From contig JABFRP010000001.1 of NCBI GenBank assembly GCA_013141115.1, positions 790,376 through 854,375 of the forward strand: DNA of 64,000 nucleotides, given 5' to 3'. The notes beneath the pieces are model-generated. The model worked only from the letters and a program-made list of their open reading frames with translations, had not been told where the DNA came from and did no database searches. The translations under genes were made by a program, and so were the position numbers. Shown piece by piece: positions 1 to 8,734 of this stretch (within the stretch, counting starts at the first letter, position 1; each line of letters starts with the position of its first letter). This DNA comes from Ferruginibacter sp. GTDB taxonomy: Bacteria > Bacteroidota > Bacteroidia > Chitinophagales > Chitinophagaceae.

Positions 1-1138
1 AGCACAAACTCAAACTTTGTCATTACAAAATGCGTTGGAACTGGCCATTAAAAATTATCCTGCAATTCAACAGGCGGCATTGCAAACGCAACAACAACAG
101 GCGCTCACCGGTACTGCCACTATTTTAGATCCTTTCAATATCAATACTGGCTTTGGCCAGATAAACAGCAAAGTAACTGACTATAATGTAGGTCTCGCAC
201 AGGGGTTTAAATTACCTGGTGCTTACAAAGCCGGTAAAGATGTATTGCAACAAAATGTAACACTGGCAAAGCGCTACGAAGCGGTTACAAAAAATGAGCT
301 GGTGCGTAATGTTTCTATTGCTTATTATAATTGGCTGTACAGTTGGCAGCAATATAATTTAATGTTACAAACGGATAGTATTTATGCCGATTATGAAAAG
401 TATGCCAATAAAAAATACCAGGTAGGTGAAAGTAACAAACTGGAAAAAATTAATGCCTCACTTCAGCGAAAGGATTTACAGTTGCAATTATCGAAGGCAA
501 AAACCGGAATTGATTATTATTTAGCTGACCTCCAAAAATGGATACAAACAAGCGAACAGTACCAGGCTCCGGCAATTTATACTGCTTTGCCCGAAATTAA
601 TTTGGGTGATAGCAGTTTGGTAAGCAAACATCCTGCGCTGCAATTTTTACAACAACAAGTTATCGCAAAGGAATTATTGGTTAAAGCCGAAAAAGCAAAG
701 GGTCAACCATCCTTTAATTTGGGTGTAAATGTGCAAAGCCTGGATAAACAAAACCAGTTTTATTATGGAAGCGTTGGTATTAATATTCCCTTATTTAAAA
801 ATGGGGTAAAGGCACGAACACAAGCCGCAAAAATTGAAACTGAAATTGCAAAAAAAGAACTGGATAAAAATCAACAGGAAATTGCTACGCTTTTTTTACA
901 GCAAAATCAATTGCAGCAGCAAAACCTGGAGCAGGTAAAATATTATCAAACAGAAGGTTTACCAATGGCTGAAAGTATCATCAATGCCGCACAACGCAGT
1001 TATAAAGCAGGTGATATTGGGTATATTGAATACATCCAAAACATCAAAGATGCGGTGAAAATAAAAACTGATTATTTGATTGCACTCAATAATTACAATC
1101 AAACCATTATCCAGCTCAACTATTTACTAAATCGTTAA
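1..1138 (+). CDS. TolC-like outer-membrane efflux component, 5' truncated by the window
   Basis: The reading frame is open to the window edge, so the first codons are missing. About 378 residues are visible. The protein is helical and rich in Gln, Lys and Asn, with two similar halves each starting from an amphipathic helix (SLQNALELAIKNYP near the start), as in outer-membrane efflux proteins of the TolC/CusC family. The family forms the outer-membrane duct of a tripartite pump. A metal-efflux adaptor follows 13 bp downstream, so the substrate is probably a divalent or monovalent metal ion. In Bacteroidota a CzcA/CusA inner-membrane pump is often fused to a C-terminal TolC domain. The visible part could be such a C-terminal domain or a separate protein; the start lies outside the window. 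Family assignment is confident, the fusion is inference. Confidence 0.85.
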   Translation, partial: AQTQTLSLQNALELAIKNYPAIQQAALQTQQQQALTGTATILDPFNINTGFGQINSKVTDYNVGLAQGFKLPGAYKAGKDVLQQNVTLAKRYEAVTKNELVRNVSIAYYNWLYSWQQYNLMLQTDSIYADYEKYANKKYQVGESNKLEKINASLQRKDLQLQLSKAKTGIDYYLADLQKWIQTSEQYQAPAIYTALPEINLGDSSLVSKHPALQFLQQQVIAKELLVKAEKAKGQPSFNLGVNVQSLDKQNQFYYGSVGINIPLFKNGVKARTQAAKIETEIAKKELDKNQQEIATLFLQQNQLQQQNLEQVKYYQTEGLPMAESIINAAQRSYKAGDIGYIEYIQNIKDAVKIKTDYLIALNNYNQTIIQLNYLLNR

Positions 1139-1151
1139 AAGAATTTCAATA

Positions 1152-2324
1152 ATGAAAAATATATTTATAATACTATTCACTTTGTTTGCTGCAATCACTT
1201 CCTGTAAAAACAAAGCAACAGAGACAAAGACAGCATCATTGACAAAAGATAGTACTGCAACTAAGGAAGGACCAGTTGCTCCCACTGTAGTGGAACTTAC
1301 TGATGACCAAATAAAGGCCATTGGTTTACAAACGGGCAGTATGGAGCAACGTAATTTAAAATCCACTTTAAAAGTAAATGGCAAGCTAACCTTGCCACCG
1401 CAAAATCAGGCACAGGTAAGTATTCTAACGGGAGGTATTGTAAAAACCATTGACGTTACCGAAGGGACATTTGTAAAGCAGGGACAAACACTTGCTACTA
1501 TTGTAAACAATGAAGTGATACAGTTGCAGCAGGATTATTTAGAAAACAAATCGCAATTGGTTTACCTGCAGGAAGAATTTAAACGTCAGAAAGATTTACA
1601 GGAAGACCGCATCAATGCAACCAAAACATTACAACAGGTGCAAAATGAATTGGGGATGGCCCAGGCAAAACAGAAAGGCTTACAAACGAAATTGCAATTG
1701 CTGGGTATTAATGCAGCTAATATCAGTACTTCCAATTTTACCAATCGTATTGCAGTAGCGGCACCTATAAGTGGGTTTGTGCATCATATCAATTTAACGA
1801 TGGGGAAATTTGCCGATGCCAATACTGTTTTGTTTGATATTGTTGATAATCGTTTTCTGCACCTCGACCTGACGCTTTTTGAAAAGGACATCGCTAAAGT
1901 AAAAATTGGAAACAAAATAGTATTTACCGATGCCAATGATGCTTCTCATACGCATGCTGCAACTGTTTTTGCATTAAACAAGTCTTTTGAAGATAACCAG
2001 CAAGCCATCATTGCTCATGCAAAAATTGAAGGACAAACGGAATCATTATTGCCAGGCATGTATGTAGAAGCCAGGATACAAATAGACGATTATAAAGCGG
2101 GTGCCCTGCCCGATGATGCGGTTGTAAGTAACGGCGATGAACATTATATCTATGTAGAAATAAAAAAGAATCATTACAAACAAATAGCCGTTACAAAAGG
2201 AGTAAGTGATATGGGCTTTACAGAAATATTACCTTTAGAAGAAATACCAGCTAATGCTAAAGTGGTGATAGAAGGAGCCTATTATTTATTATCGCAACTT
2301 ACAAAAGGAAGTGGCGAAGAGTAA
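1152..2324 (+). CDS. RND efflux periplasmic adaptor (CusB/CzcB-like lipoprotein)
   Basis: A membrane-fusion protein of 390 aa that links an inner-membrane RND pump to the outer-membrane channel. The N-terminus is a lipoprotein signal with a lipobox ending at Cys18 (AAITSC). A lipoyl-like half (GGIVKTIDVTEGTFVKQGQ, about 94-112) is followed by a coiled-coil hairpin (about 120-180), the second lipoyl half (ISGFVHHINLTMGKFADAN) and beta-barrel domains. It starts 13 bp after the TolC-like gene and ends 21 bp before an MFS gene, so the three look cotranscribed. The CzcB/CusB-type order and a P-type metal ATPase nearby point to heavy-metal efflux. The exact metal cannot be read from the sequence. 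Confidence 0.9.
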   Translation: MKNIFIILFTLFAAITSCKNKATETKTASLTKDSTATKEGPVAPTVVELTDDQIKAIGLQTGSMEQRNLKSTLKVNGKLTLPPQNQAQVSILTGGIVKTIDVTEGTFVKQGQTLATIVNNEVIQLQQDYLENKSQLVYLQEEFKRQKDLQEDRINATKTLQQVQNELGMAQAKQKGLQTKLQLLGINAANISTSNFTNRIAVAAPISGFVHHINLTMGKFADANTVLFDIVDNRFLHLDLTLFEKDIAKVKIGNKIVFTDANDASHTHAATVFALNKSFEDNQQAIIAHAKIEGQTESLLPGMYVEARIQIDDYKAGALPDDAVVSNGDEHYIYVEIKKNHYKQIAVTKGVSDMGFTEILPLEEIPANAKVVIEGAYYLLSQLTKGSGEE

Positions 2325-2345
2325 TAATAACAAATATAATAGCTA

Positions 2346-3578
2346 ATGCCAGAAAAAAGGAATATCATACAGATACTAACAGAACCCTTCAAAGCTTTGC
2401 AAAATAAAATCTTTGCGAAACTATACATGGCACAAACTGTTAGTCTCTTAGGGGATGCATTTTCGTGGGTAGGGTTAGCATTGTTGGCCTATCAAATCGA
2501 CAAAGGACGTTCGCCGGTAATATTGGCAACTGCACTAACATTAAGGGTTACAGCATTTATTGTCTTTTCTCCTTTTGCCGGAGTATTGGCAGATAAAGTA
2601 GACAGGAAAAAGATATTGTATGTTACCCATTTTATCAGGATGGCAATTATTTGTTGTCTTCCTTTTATCAATTCGGAGTGGCAGATTTATGTGCTGGTAT
2701 TTTTGCTCAATGTGTTCAATGCTTTTTTTACACCTACCTACCGTGCCGTAATTCCGCAAATAATTGAAGGCAAATATTTTAGAGAAGCCGTTGGGTTATC
2801 AACCGCCACTTTTCAATTATTAGGCGTTTTAGGACCTGCATTGGCAGGTATTGTAGCGGTTTGGTTAGGTGCAAGACAAATATTTTTCTTAGATGGCGCT
2901 TCATTTATTATTGCTGCTTTGCTAATACTTTCTATTCCCGGTGATGAGTTACAAAAAGGAGTTACAGCTGAAGCCCAAAAATCTACTGATATCTGGGGAA
3001 ATGTAATCAAAGGCATCCGTTTGTTATTTGGAAACGGTACGTTACGTTTTGCGCTGGCCATTGAATTTGTATCTGCCATTGCAGGAGCTATGATTTTAGT
3101 AAATACCATTAGTCATATCAAAAACGGATTGGTATTGGATGATAAATATTATGGTTGGGTAATGGCAATATTTGGAATTGGTGCGGCAGTATCGGCTTTT
3201 GTATTAGGCAGCCTGGATAAATCAAAAACACGTAGCGTATCCCTCATAAGCGGAGCATTTTTATTAGGATTATCCATTTGCTTTGCCAACTATGTTTCTT
3301 ATGGTGTACTCATGGCATTGTGGTTATTTGCAGGTTTAGGGCAAAGCCTTGCTGAAATGCCAAGTGAAACCCTGATAGCAGAAAATATTGCTTCGCAAGA
3401 CCAGGGAAAAGTATATGGTTCACACTTCGCATTTTCGCATTTATGGTGGGCAGTCGCTTACCCCATTGCAGGATTTTTAGGAACTGATTTTCCTAAAAAG
3501 GAATTTTTATATGGGGGTGTACTTACCCTTGTGCTGGGAATTGTGGCTTTGATAATGTTCAAAAAATCTAAAGATTAA
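2346..3578 (+). CDS. MFS transporter
   Basis: A 410-aa integral membrane protein with about 12 hydrophobic segments. The loop between helices 2 and 3 carries the MFS signature GVLADKVDRKKIL (about residues 78-90). It resembles the MFS_3/EntS/NreB-like group, whose members export siderophores, nickel or drugs. It follows the RND adaptor by 21 bp and ends before a strong terminator, so it closes the first metal-efflux transcription unit. Metal or siderophore export is inferred from context only. Confidence 0.85.
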   Translation: MPEKRNIIQILTEPFKALQNKIFAKLYMAQTVSLLGDAFSWVGLALLAYQIDKGRSPVILATALTLRVTAFIVFSPFAGVLADKVDRKKILYVTHFIRMAIICCLPFINSEWQIYVLVFLLNVFNAFFTPTYRAVIPQIIEGKYFREAVGLSTATFQLLGVLGPALAGIVAVWLGARQIFFLDGASFIIAALLILSIPGDELQKGVTAEAQKSTDIWGNVIKGIRLLFGNGTLRFALAIEFVSAIAGAMILVNTISHIKNGLVLDDKYYGWVMAIFGIGAAVSAFVLGSLDKSKTRSVSLISGAFLLGLSICFANYVSYGVLMALWLFAGLGQSLAEMPSETLIAENIASQDQGKVYGSHFAFSHLWWAVAYPIAGFLGTDFPKKEFLYGGVLTLVLGIVALIMFKKSKD

Positions 3579-3598
3579 CAAGAAATATATTTTCAACT

Positions 3599-3727
3599 AT
3601 GTATTTTTACATCTCTAAAACAAATACAAATGAACAGACTCAATTGCTGGAAATGCGTGGTGTTGCTGGCGTCAATTCTTGGAATGGTGCAGGTGTTTTC
3701 ATAAGCCAGCTTATACAAGTATTTTAA
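3599..3727 (+). CDS. possible small ORF of 42 aa before a terminator
   Basis: An ATG-initiated frame (MYFYISKTNTNEQ at its N-terminus) starts 20 bp after the MFS stop codon and ends where a strong hairpin terminator begins. A second overlapping frame from 3630 would encode a 24-residue hydrophobic peptide. Neither resembles a family I know. It could simply be the 3' untranslated region of the efflux operon. Low confidence. Confidence 0.2.
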   Translation: MYFYISKTNTNEQTQLLEMRGVAGVNSWNGAGVFISQLIQVF

Positions 3728-3764
3728 AAGGGTTACGGAAATATATTTCCGTAACCCTTTTTTA
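3725..3764 (+). terminator. intrinsic terminator
   Basis: A near-perfect inverted repeat (AAAGGGTTACGGAAAT paired with its complement ending in TTCCGTAACCCTTT) is followed by a T-rich tract. It ends the efflux/MFS unit and separates it from the NicO/P-type ATPase unit. Confidence 0.85.
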
Positions 3765-3793
3765 TTTAGTTAACTATTCACCCAATAATCGTA

Positions 3794-4408
3794 ATGTACA
3801 GCATCTTTATAGGGAGCCTTTTATTAAGCTTGTTACATGCTGTGATACCTAATCACTGGCTGCCTGTGTTGGCGATTGGAAAAAAAGATAACTGGACTTT
3901 GCAGGAAGTAACCAAAGTAACTTTCATTTCAGGATTGGCGCATGCTTTAAGTACAGTTGTGATAGGTATTGTTTTAGGATTGTTGGGTTTACAGCTTGCA
4001 AATAAAATTGAATATTTTACCCATTTTATTGCACCAGCAGTTTTAGTATTGTTGGGAGCATTCTTTATTTATCAGCATCATCGGCATAAACATTTTCATC
4101 TGCATAAAACGCCTGAGGCCGCACTTCCTAAAAACAAAATCATACTGGCATTGGTAGTAGCTATGTTCCTGTCACCCTGTATGGAAATAGAAGCTTATTT
4201 TCTTTTAGCAGGTGCTCATGGCTTATTGGCTGTTTTGAGTATTGCGGCTTTATACCTCACTATATCAGTTTCGGGAATGGTGTTGTGGGTAAGGCTTGCA
4301 TATAAAGGAATACTAAAATTAAATTGGCATACACTCGAACATAAGTCCGGAATAATTACCGGATGGACTTTAGTAATAACAGGAATAATATCATTTTTTA
4401 TTTCATAA
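3794..4408 (+). CDS. NicO/UreH-like membrane protein with His-rich loop
   Basis: A 204-aa protein with about six transmembrane segments. A cytoplasmic His-rich loop (YQHHRHKHFHLHK, about residues 94-106) follows the third helix, and the first helix holds LHAVIPNHWLPVL. This is the layout of the NicO/UreH/LysE-like group, several of which move Ni or Co or support metal homeostasis. It is 10 bp upstream of a metal P-type ATPase and likely cotranscribed with it. Metal transport is well supported by the loop and context; the ion is not known. A sulfite exporter-like (TauE) fold is the main alternative. Confidence 0.65.
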   Translation: MYSIFIGSLLLSLLHAVIPNHWLPVLAIGKKDNWTLQEVTKVTFISGLAHALSTVVIGIVLGLLGLQLANKIEYFTHFIAPAVLVLLGAFFIYQHHRHKHFHLHKTPEAALPKNKIILALVVAMFLSPCMEIEAYFLLAGAHGLLAVLSIAALYLTISVSGMVLWVRLAYKGILKLNWHTLEHKSGIITGWTLVITGIISFFIS

Positions 4409-4418
4409 AATAATTTAT

Positions 4419-6440
4419 ATGGCAAAAGAATGCTGCGACACAGACGAAAAAGATGTACAGAAAAAAGGAGTTGTAAATCAATCTGAAAATACCAAAGACC
4501 ATGACCACAGTAAAGATGATGGACATGACCATGAAGATGGTGAGCATGAGGAAGACGATGAACACAACCACGGCGAAGAGGATTCAGACGGTTGGAAAAG
4601 CCATTGGCCTTTACTATCCTCTCTTGCAATATTGTTGGTAATGCTGGTATTGGAATTTGGGTTTAAGTTTAAACCAGTGTTCCCAATTGATTTAATTATT
4701 TATGTAATCGCTTATTTGCTGGCAGGCTACAATGTTTTAAATCTGGCTTTCAGAAAAGCAAAACGATTTGATTTTTTCAATGAGTTCTTTTTAATGAGCG
4801 TAGCAACCATCGGGGCATTTGCCATTGGTTCCTACAGCGAAGGTGTGGCAGTAATGGTATTTTATTCTATTGGCGAATGGTTCCAGGATTCAGCAGTAAG
4901 TAAAGCAAAGAGAAGTATTAAAGCCCTGCTGGATATACGGCCTGATGAAGTAACCGTTTTAAGAAATGGTACAACGCAGGTTATTCATCCCAATGAAATT
5001 CAGGTAGATGAAATTATACAGGTGAAAGCAGGAGAAAAAGTGGCGCTAGATGGAGAATTAAATTCGGATGCTGGCACATTTAATACAGCCGCACTTACGG
5101 GCGAAAGCAAGCCTGATACCAAGCGAAAAGGGGAACAGGTATTGGCTGGTATGATTAACCTTGACAAGGTTTCTGAAATAAAAGTAAAATCACTTTTTAA
5201 AGACAGCAAACTGAGTAAGATTTTAGAAATGGTACAGGATGCTACTGCAAGAAAATCACAGACACAATTATTCATCAGCCGCTTTGCAAAAATTTACACA
5301 CCCATAGTTTTCACATTAGCTGTAGCCGTTTGTTTTGTTCCATACTTTTTTGCTGACCCTTACATTTTCAATGTTTGGTTTTACAGGGCATTGGTATTTT
5401 TAGTAATCAGTTGCCCCTGTGCGTTGGTGGTGTCAATACCATTAGGATATTTTGGTGGAATTGGATTAGCATCTAAAAATGGGATACTATTTAAAGGCTC
5501 TAATTTTTTAGATGTTATTACAAAAGTGAATGTAGTAGTGATGGATAAAACAGGCACACTTACCAAAGGTGTTTTTAAAGTGCAGGATGTTGTAACAAAA
5601 GATATTGATAAAGATGAATTGATTAAACTGACTGCGGCCATAGAAAGCAACTCAACACACCCTATTGCAAAAGCGGTGGTAGAATATGCAGGTGATGCTG
5701 CTAAAATTTTAAAAGCCGAAAACGTTGAAGAAGTATCAGGGCATGGTTTAAAAGGTACTGTTGATGGAAAGAATGTTTTTGCCGGCAATGTAAAGCTATT
5801 GAAGAAGTTCAATATTGAATATCCTGCTGAAATTGATAACCTGGTCGATACCGTTGTAGTGATTGCAGTGAACGATAAATACGCAGGTTATATCACTATT
5901 GCCGATGAAATAAAAGAAGATGCAAAACAGGCCATAGATGAAATGCACAAATTGAATATTAAGACAGTAATGCTGTCTGGTGATAAGCAGGCAGTCGTTT
6001 CAAAAGTGGCACAGGCATTAAACATAGATAATGCTTATGGAGATTTGTTACCCGAAGGAAAAGTTGAAAAGGTACAGGCATTAAAAAATGAAGGCATGCA
6101 CATTGCCTTTATAGGTGATGGTGTAAATGATGCGCCTGTTGTTGCATTGGCGGATGCAGGTATTGCAATGGGAGGTTTGGGAAGCGATGCTACCATTGAA
6201 ACCGCAGATATTGTTATCCAAAATGACCAGCCATCTAAGATTGTTACCGCCATAAAAATCGGCAAGATAACCAGGCAAATTGTTTGGCAGAACATAATCA
6301 TTGCGATGGTTATAAAAGTAATTGTACTGGTGCTGGGAGCCGGAGGAATAGCTACTCTATGGGAAGCTGTTATTGCTGATGTTGGTGTAGCTTTATTGGC
6401 TATATTGAATGCGGTGAGGATACAGCGGATGAAATTGTAG
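4419..6440 (+). CDS. heavy-metal P1B-type ATPase (Zn/Cd/Pb-type)
   Basis: A 673-aa ion-pumping ATPase that exports soft divalent cations using ATP. The N-terminus replaces the usual ferredoxin-like metal domain with a CC pair (5-6) and a long His/Asp/Glu-rich stretch (about 27-52). Motifs in order: actuator TGES (about 227-230), membrane CPC (about 332-334, SCPCALVVS), phosphorylation DKTGTLT (about 376-382), HP locus (414-415) and hinge GDGVNDAP. The last helix holds DVGVALLAILNAVRI, with the Asp typical of ZntA-like Zn/Cd/Pb pumps. It follows the NicO-like gene by 10 bp. A Crp/Fnr regulator follows and may control it. Confidence 0.95.
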   Translation: MAKECCDTDEKDVQKKGVVNQSENTKDHDHSKDDGHDHEDGEHEEDDEHNHGEEDSDGWKSHWPLLSSLAILLVMLVLEFGFKFKPVFPIDLIIYVIAYLLAGYNVLNLAFRKAKRFDFFNEFFLMSVATIGAFAIGSYSEGVAVMVFYSIGEWFQDSAVSKAKRSIKALLDIRPDEVTVLRNGTTQVIHPNEIQVDEIIQVKAGEKVALDGELNSDAGTFNTAALTGESKPDTKRKGEQVLAGMINLDKVSEIKVKSLFKDSKLSKILEMVQDATARKSQTQLFISRFAKIYTPIVFTLAVAVCFVPYFFADPYIFNVWFYRALVFLVISCPCALVVSIPLGYFGGIGLASKNGILFKGSNFLDVITKVNVVVMDKTGTLTKGVFKVQDVVTKDIDKDELIKLTAAIESNSTHPIAKAVVEYAGDAAKILKAENVEEVSGHGLKGTVDGKNVFAGNVKLLKKFNIEYPAEIDNLVDTVVVIAVNDKYAGYITIADEIKEDAKQAIDEMHKLNIKTVMLSGDKQAVVSKVAQALNIDNAYGDLLPEGKVEKVQALKNEGMHIAFIGDGVNDAPVVALADAGIAMGGLGSDATIETADIVIQNDQPSKIVTAIKIGKITRQIVWQNIIIAMVIKVIVLVLGAGGIATLWEAVIADVGVALLAILNAVRIQRMKL

Positions 6441-6485
6441 TACATACAAATTAAATAGTGCTGATGGTAAATAATTTAAAATAAA

Positions 6486-7049
6486 ATGAACTTACTCTTT
6501 CAATACTTCAAACAATTCAATACCCTTTCCAAAGAAGCGGAGGCTGCAATTGTAGCAATAAGCAGTATCGTTACTATCAAAAAAGGCAAAGACCTGCAAC
6601 CCATTGGTCACACCTGCAAAACAATTTACTTTATCAATAAAGGAGTGGCCCGTATTTATTACTTTAAAGATGGTATTGATATCACCGAAAGTTTCTTTTT
6701 TGAAAACAACATTATTGCAAGAGTAGAAAGTTTGTTTACCGGCAAACCAAGCCGTAAAGCAATTCAGGTGTTGGAGGATAGTGAGGTAGTTGCCATTAAT
6801 GCCAATCAGCTTTTTAAACTCTATGATACCTTTCCGGAGATTGAAAGGCTGTTTCGTAAAATATTTGAAGCTGCTTATGTGGAAACAGTAAACCGTATTG
6901 AAGGGATGCAGTTTCATTCCGCAGAAGAACGCTACAATGCCTTGTTAAGCGAAGCCCCCAATGTATTAATGAGAGTGCCTTTAAAGTATGTGGCGTCTTA
7001 TCTTGGCATTACACAAGTGAGCCTGAGCCGTATCCGGGCACACCGTTAA
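6486..7049 (+). CDS. Crp/Fnr-family transcriptional regulator
   Basis: A 187-aa regulator with a cyclic-nucleotide-binding-like beta-roll (about residues 20-115, with GKDLQPIGHTCKTIYFINKG) and a short C-terminal DNA-binding region ending in YLGITQVSLSRIRAHR. Bacteroidota have many of these proteins. Most lack the residues that bind cAMP or an iron-sulfur cluster, and I see no N-terminal Cys cluster here. It sits between the metal ATPase and the persulfide dioxygenase-like gene, so control of these neighbours is a fair inference. Confidence 0.85.
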   Translation: MNLLFQYFKQFNTLSKEAEAAIVAISSIVTIKKGKDLQPIGHTCKTIYFINKGVARIYYFKDGIDITESFFFENNIIARVESLFTGKPSRKAIQVLEDSEVVAINANQLFKLYDTFPEIERLFRKIFEAAYVETVNRIEGMQFHSAEERYNALLSEAPNVLMRVPLKYVASYLGITQVSLSRIRAHR

Positions 7050-7116
7050 TTATTTATCTTATGTTAAAGGATTAGCCATTTAGGAGCGCCACCTTTGTGC
7101 AATAAAATGGCACAAT

Positions 7117-8223
7117 ATGAACGGTATAAAGGAAATCGATACCAATACACTCCGAACCTGGTTAGAGGATGGTAAGGAGGTCTCTATTCTTGATATAAGA
7201 CCCATTGAAGAGCGAAGCGAATGGTTTATTCCGGGCAGCGTTTATTTGAATGCCTATGATAAGCTAAAGGCAAATAATCCCGATGCCTTACACGGCTTGC
7301 ACCTTGACATTACATTACCCGTGGTAACCATTTGTGCTGGTGGTAAAACAAGCATGATTGCTGCAGGCTTACTACAGGAACAGGGTTTTGAAGCCTATTC
7401 ATTACAAGGTGGCATGAAAGCCTGGAGTCTGGCATGGAATACAGCAAAACTTTCATTCCCTGATTTTGATATAATACAATTTAGAAGAACAGGTAAAGGC
7501 TGCCTTTCTTATATCATTGCATCAGATAAAGAAGCAATAATAGTAGATGCTTCTTTGCCGCTTGACGTCTATCAGGAATTTTTATTAAGAGAAAAACTTG
7601 TATTAAAATATATAATTGAAACGCATATTCATGCCGACCATCTTTCAAGGTCAAAACAATTAGCAGAAACAAATAATGTCCCGCTTTATCTTCCAATACC
7701 AAACAAAGTAAATTTCAGTTTCAAGCCGATATCCGGCACCACTGTTTTTGATCTTGGCCATATCAAAGTACAAGCAATTCAAACACCCGGCCATACCATA
7801 GAAAGTGCCAGCTATTTAGTTGATGATAAAGTATTGCTTACCGGCGATACTTTATTTCTTAATGGCGTAGGTCGGCCAGATTTAAAAGCCAATAATGATG
7901 AAGCAATTGAAAGATCAAAGTTGCTATACCATTCTTTACGGCAATTATTGGTGCTGGATGAAAATACAATTGTCTTACCAGCGCATACCAGCCAGCCTGT
8001 TGATTTTGATAATACGCCCATTCAAACAACAATTGGCAATATCAAAAAGAATGTACCAATGCTTCAGTTGATTGAAGAGGAATTTGTAACAACTATTTTA
8101 CAACGTATTCCACCAACACCAGAAAATTACTTGTCGATTGTTGAAAAAAATATCAAAGGGGATTTCAGTGATATCAATCCGGTTGACCTGGAAGCGGGTG
8201 CAAACCGCTGTGCTGTATCATAA
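7117..8223 (+). CDS. rhodanese-metallo-beta-lactamase fusion, persulfide dioxygenase-like
   Basis: A 368-aa fusion. Residues 1-115 are a rhodanese domain with active-site Cys73 (TICAGGKTS). Residues about 120-335 are a metallo-beta-lactamase fold with HIHADH (170-175), then GDTLFLNGVGRPDL and PAHTS, a pattern seen in ETHE1-like persulfide dioxygenases. Such enzymes oxidise glutathione or other low-molecular-weight persulfides to sulfite, and a fused rhodanese passes sulfane sulfur between carriers. The domain order is inverted relative to MBL-rhodanese fusions such as CstB. Its stop codon abuts the ATG of the next gene, another rhodanese-like protein, which supports a sulfane-sulfur pathway. 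Confidence 0.85.
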   Translation: MNGIKEIDTNTLRTWLEDGKEVSILDIRPIEERSEWFIPGSVYLNAYDKLKANNPDALHGLHLDITLPVVTICAGGKTSMIAAGLLQEQGFEAYSLQGGMKAWSLAWNTAKLSFPDFDIIQFRRTGKGCLSYIIASDKEAIIVDASLPLDVYQEFLLREKLVLKYIIETHIHADHLSRSKQLAETNNVPLYLPIPNKVNFSFKPISGTTVFDLGHIKVQAIQTPGHTIESASYLVDDKVLLTGDTLFLNGVGRPDLKANNDEAIERSKLLYHSLRQLLVLDENTIVLPAHTSQPVDFDNTPIQTTIGNIKKNVPMLQLIEEEFVTTILQRIPPTPENYLSIVEKNIKGDFSDINPVDLEAGANRCAVS

Positions 8224-8712
8224 ATGAAAAATAACTCAATCATAAAAACTACAAATATGAATGCAAAAATTAAGTACAGCTTTCTTTTATCAATAACATT
8301 GATAGTTGCCTCGTTTGTCTTAACAAGTTTTAAACAAATACAAAATGAAGAACCGTGGTCTCCAAAACAATTATTAGATCCTGCTGATTTAGCTAAAATA
8401 TTAAATGACTCCAAAGCTAAACAACCTTATATCTACAGCATTGGACCAGCTGCAACTATTAAGGGTTCAATAGATATTGGTCCCGGACAGGATAAAGCAA
8501 ATTTGGATAAATTAAAAGGACAGTTAAGCAAGTTGCCGAAAGATGCAGACATTGTTATCTATTGCGGTTGTTGCCCCTTTGAACATTGCCCTAATATACG
8601 CCCCGCCTTCGCCTTGCTAAATAAGATGAAGTTTACAAATCAAAAACTGTTAAGCCTGCAGCACAATATTAAAATAGACTGGATAAACAAAGGCTTCCCG
8701 GTAAGTAATTAG
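8224..8712 (+). CDS. exported rhodanese-like Cys-rich protein
   Basis: A 162-aa protein with an N-terminal hydrophobic signal. An ATG at 8257 would give a cleaner signal (MNAKIKYSFLLSITLIVASF) and may be the true start. The remainder resembles a divergent rhodanese: DPADLAKIL, then VIYCGCCPFEHCPN, where a canonical rhodanese has a single catalytic Cys. Four cysteines (114, 116, 117 and 122 in the long form) suggest redox or metal binding. It starts directly at the stop of the persulfide dioxygenase-like gene. A role in sulfur transfer or oxidation outside the cytoplasm is inference. Confidence 0.7.
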   Translation: MKNNSIIKTTNMNAKIKYSFLLSITLIVASFVLTSFKQIQNEEPWSPKQLLDPADLAKILNDSKAKQPYIYSIGPAATIKGSIDIGPGQDKANLDKLKGQLSKLPKDADIVIYCGCCPFEHCPNIRPAFALLNKMKFTNQKLLSLQHNIKIDWINKGFPVSN

Positions 8713-8734
8713 ACTTCAGAAAATATTTATTACA

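Noticed and set aside
4216..4629. 137-codon ORF on the - strand
   Set aside because: Antisense shadow across the NicO-like gene end and the His-rich start of the P-type ATPase.
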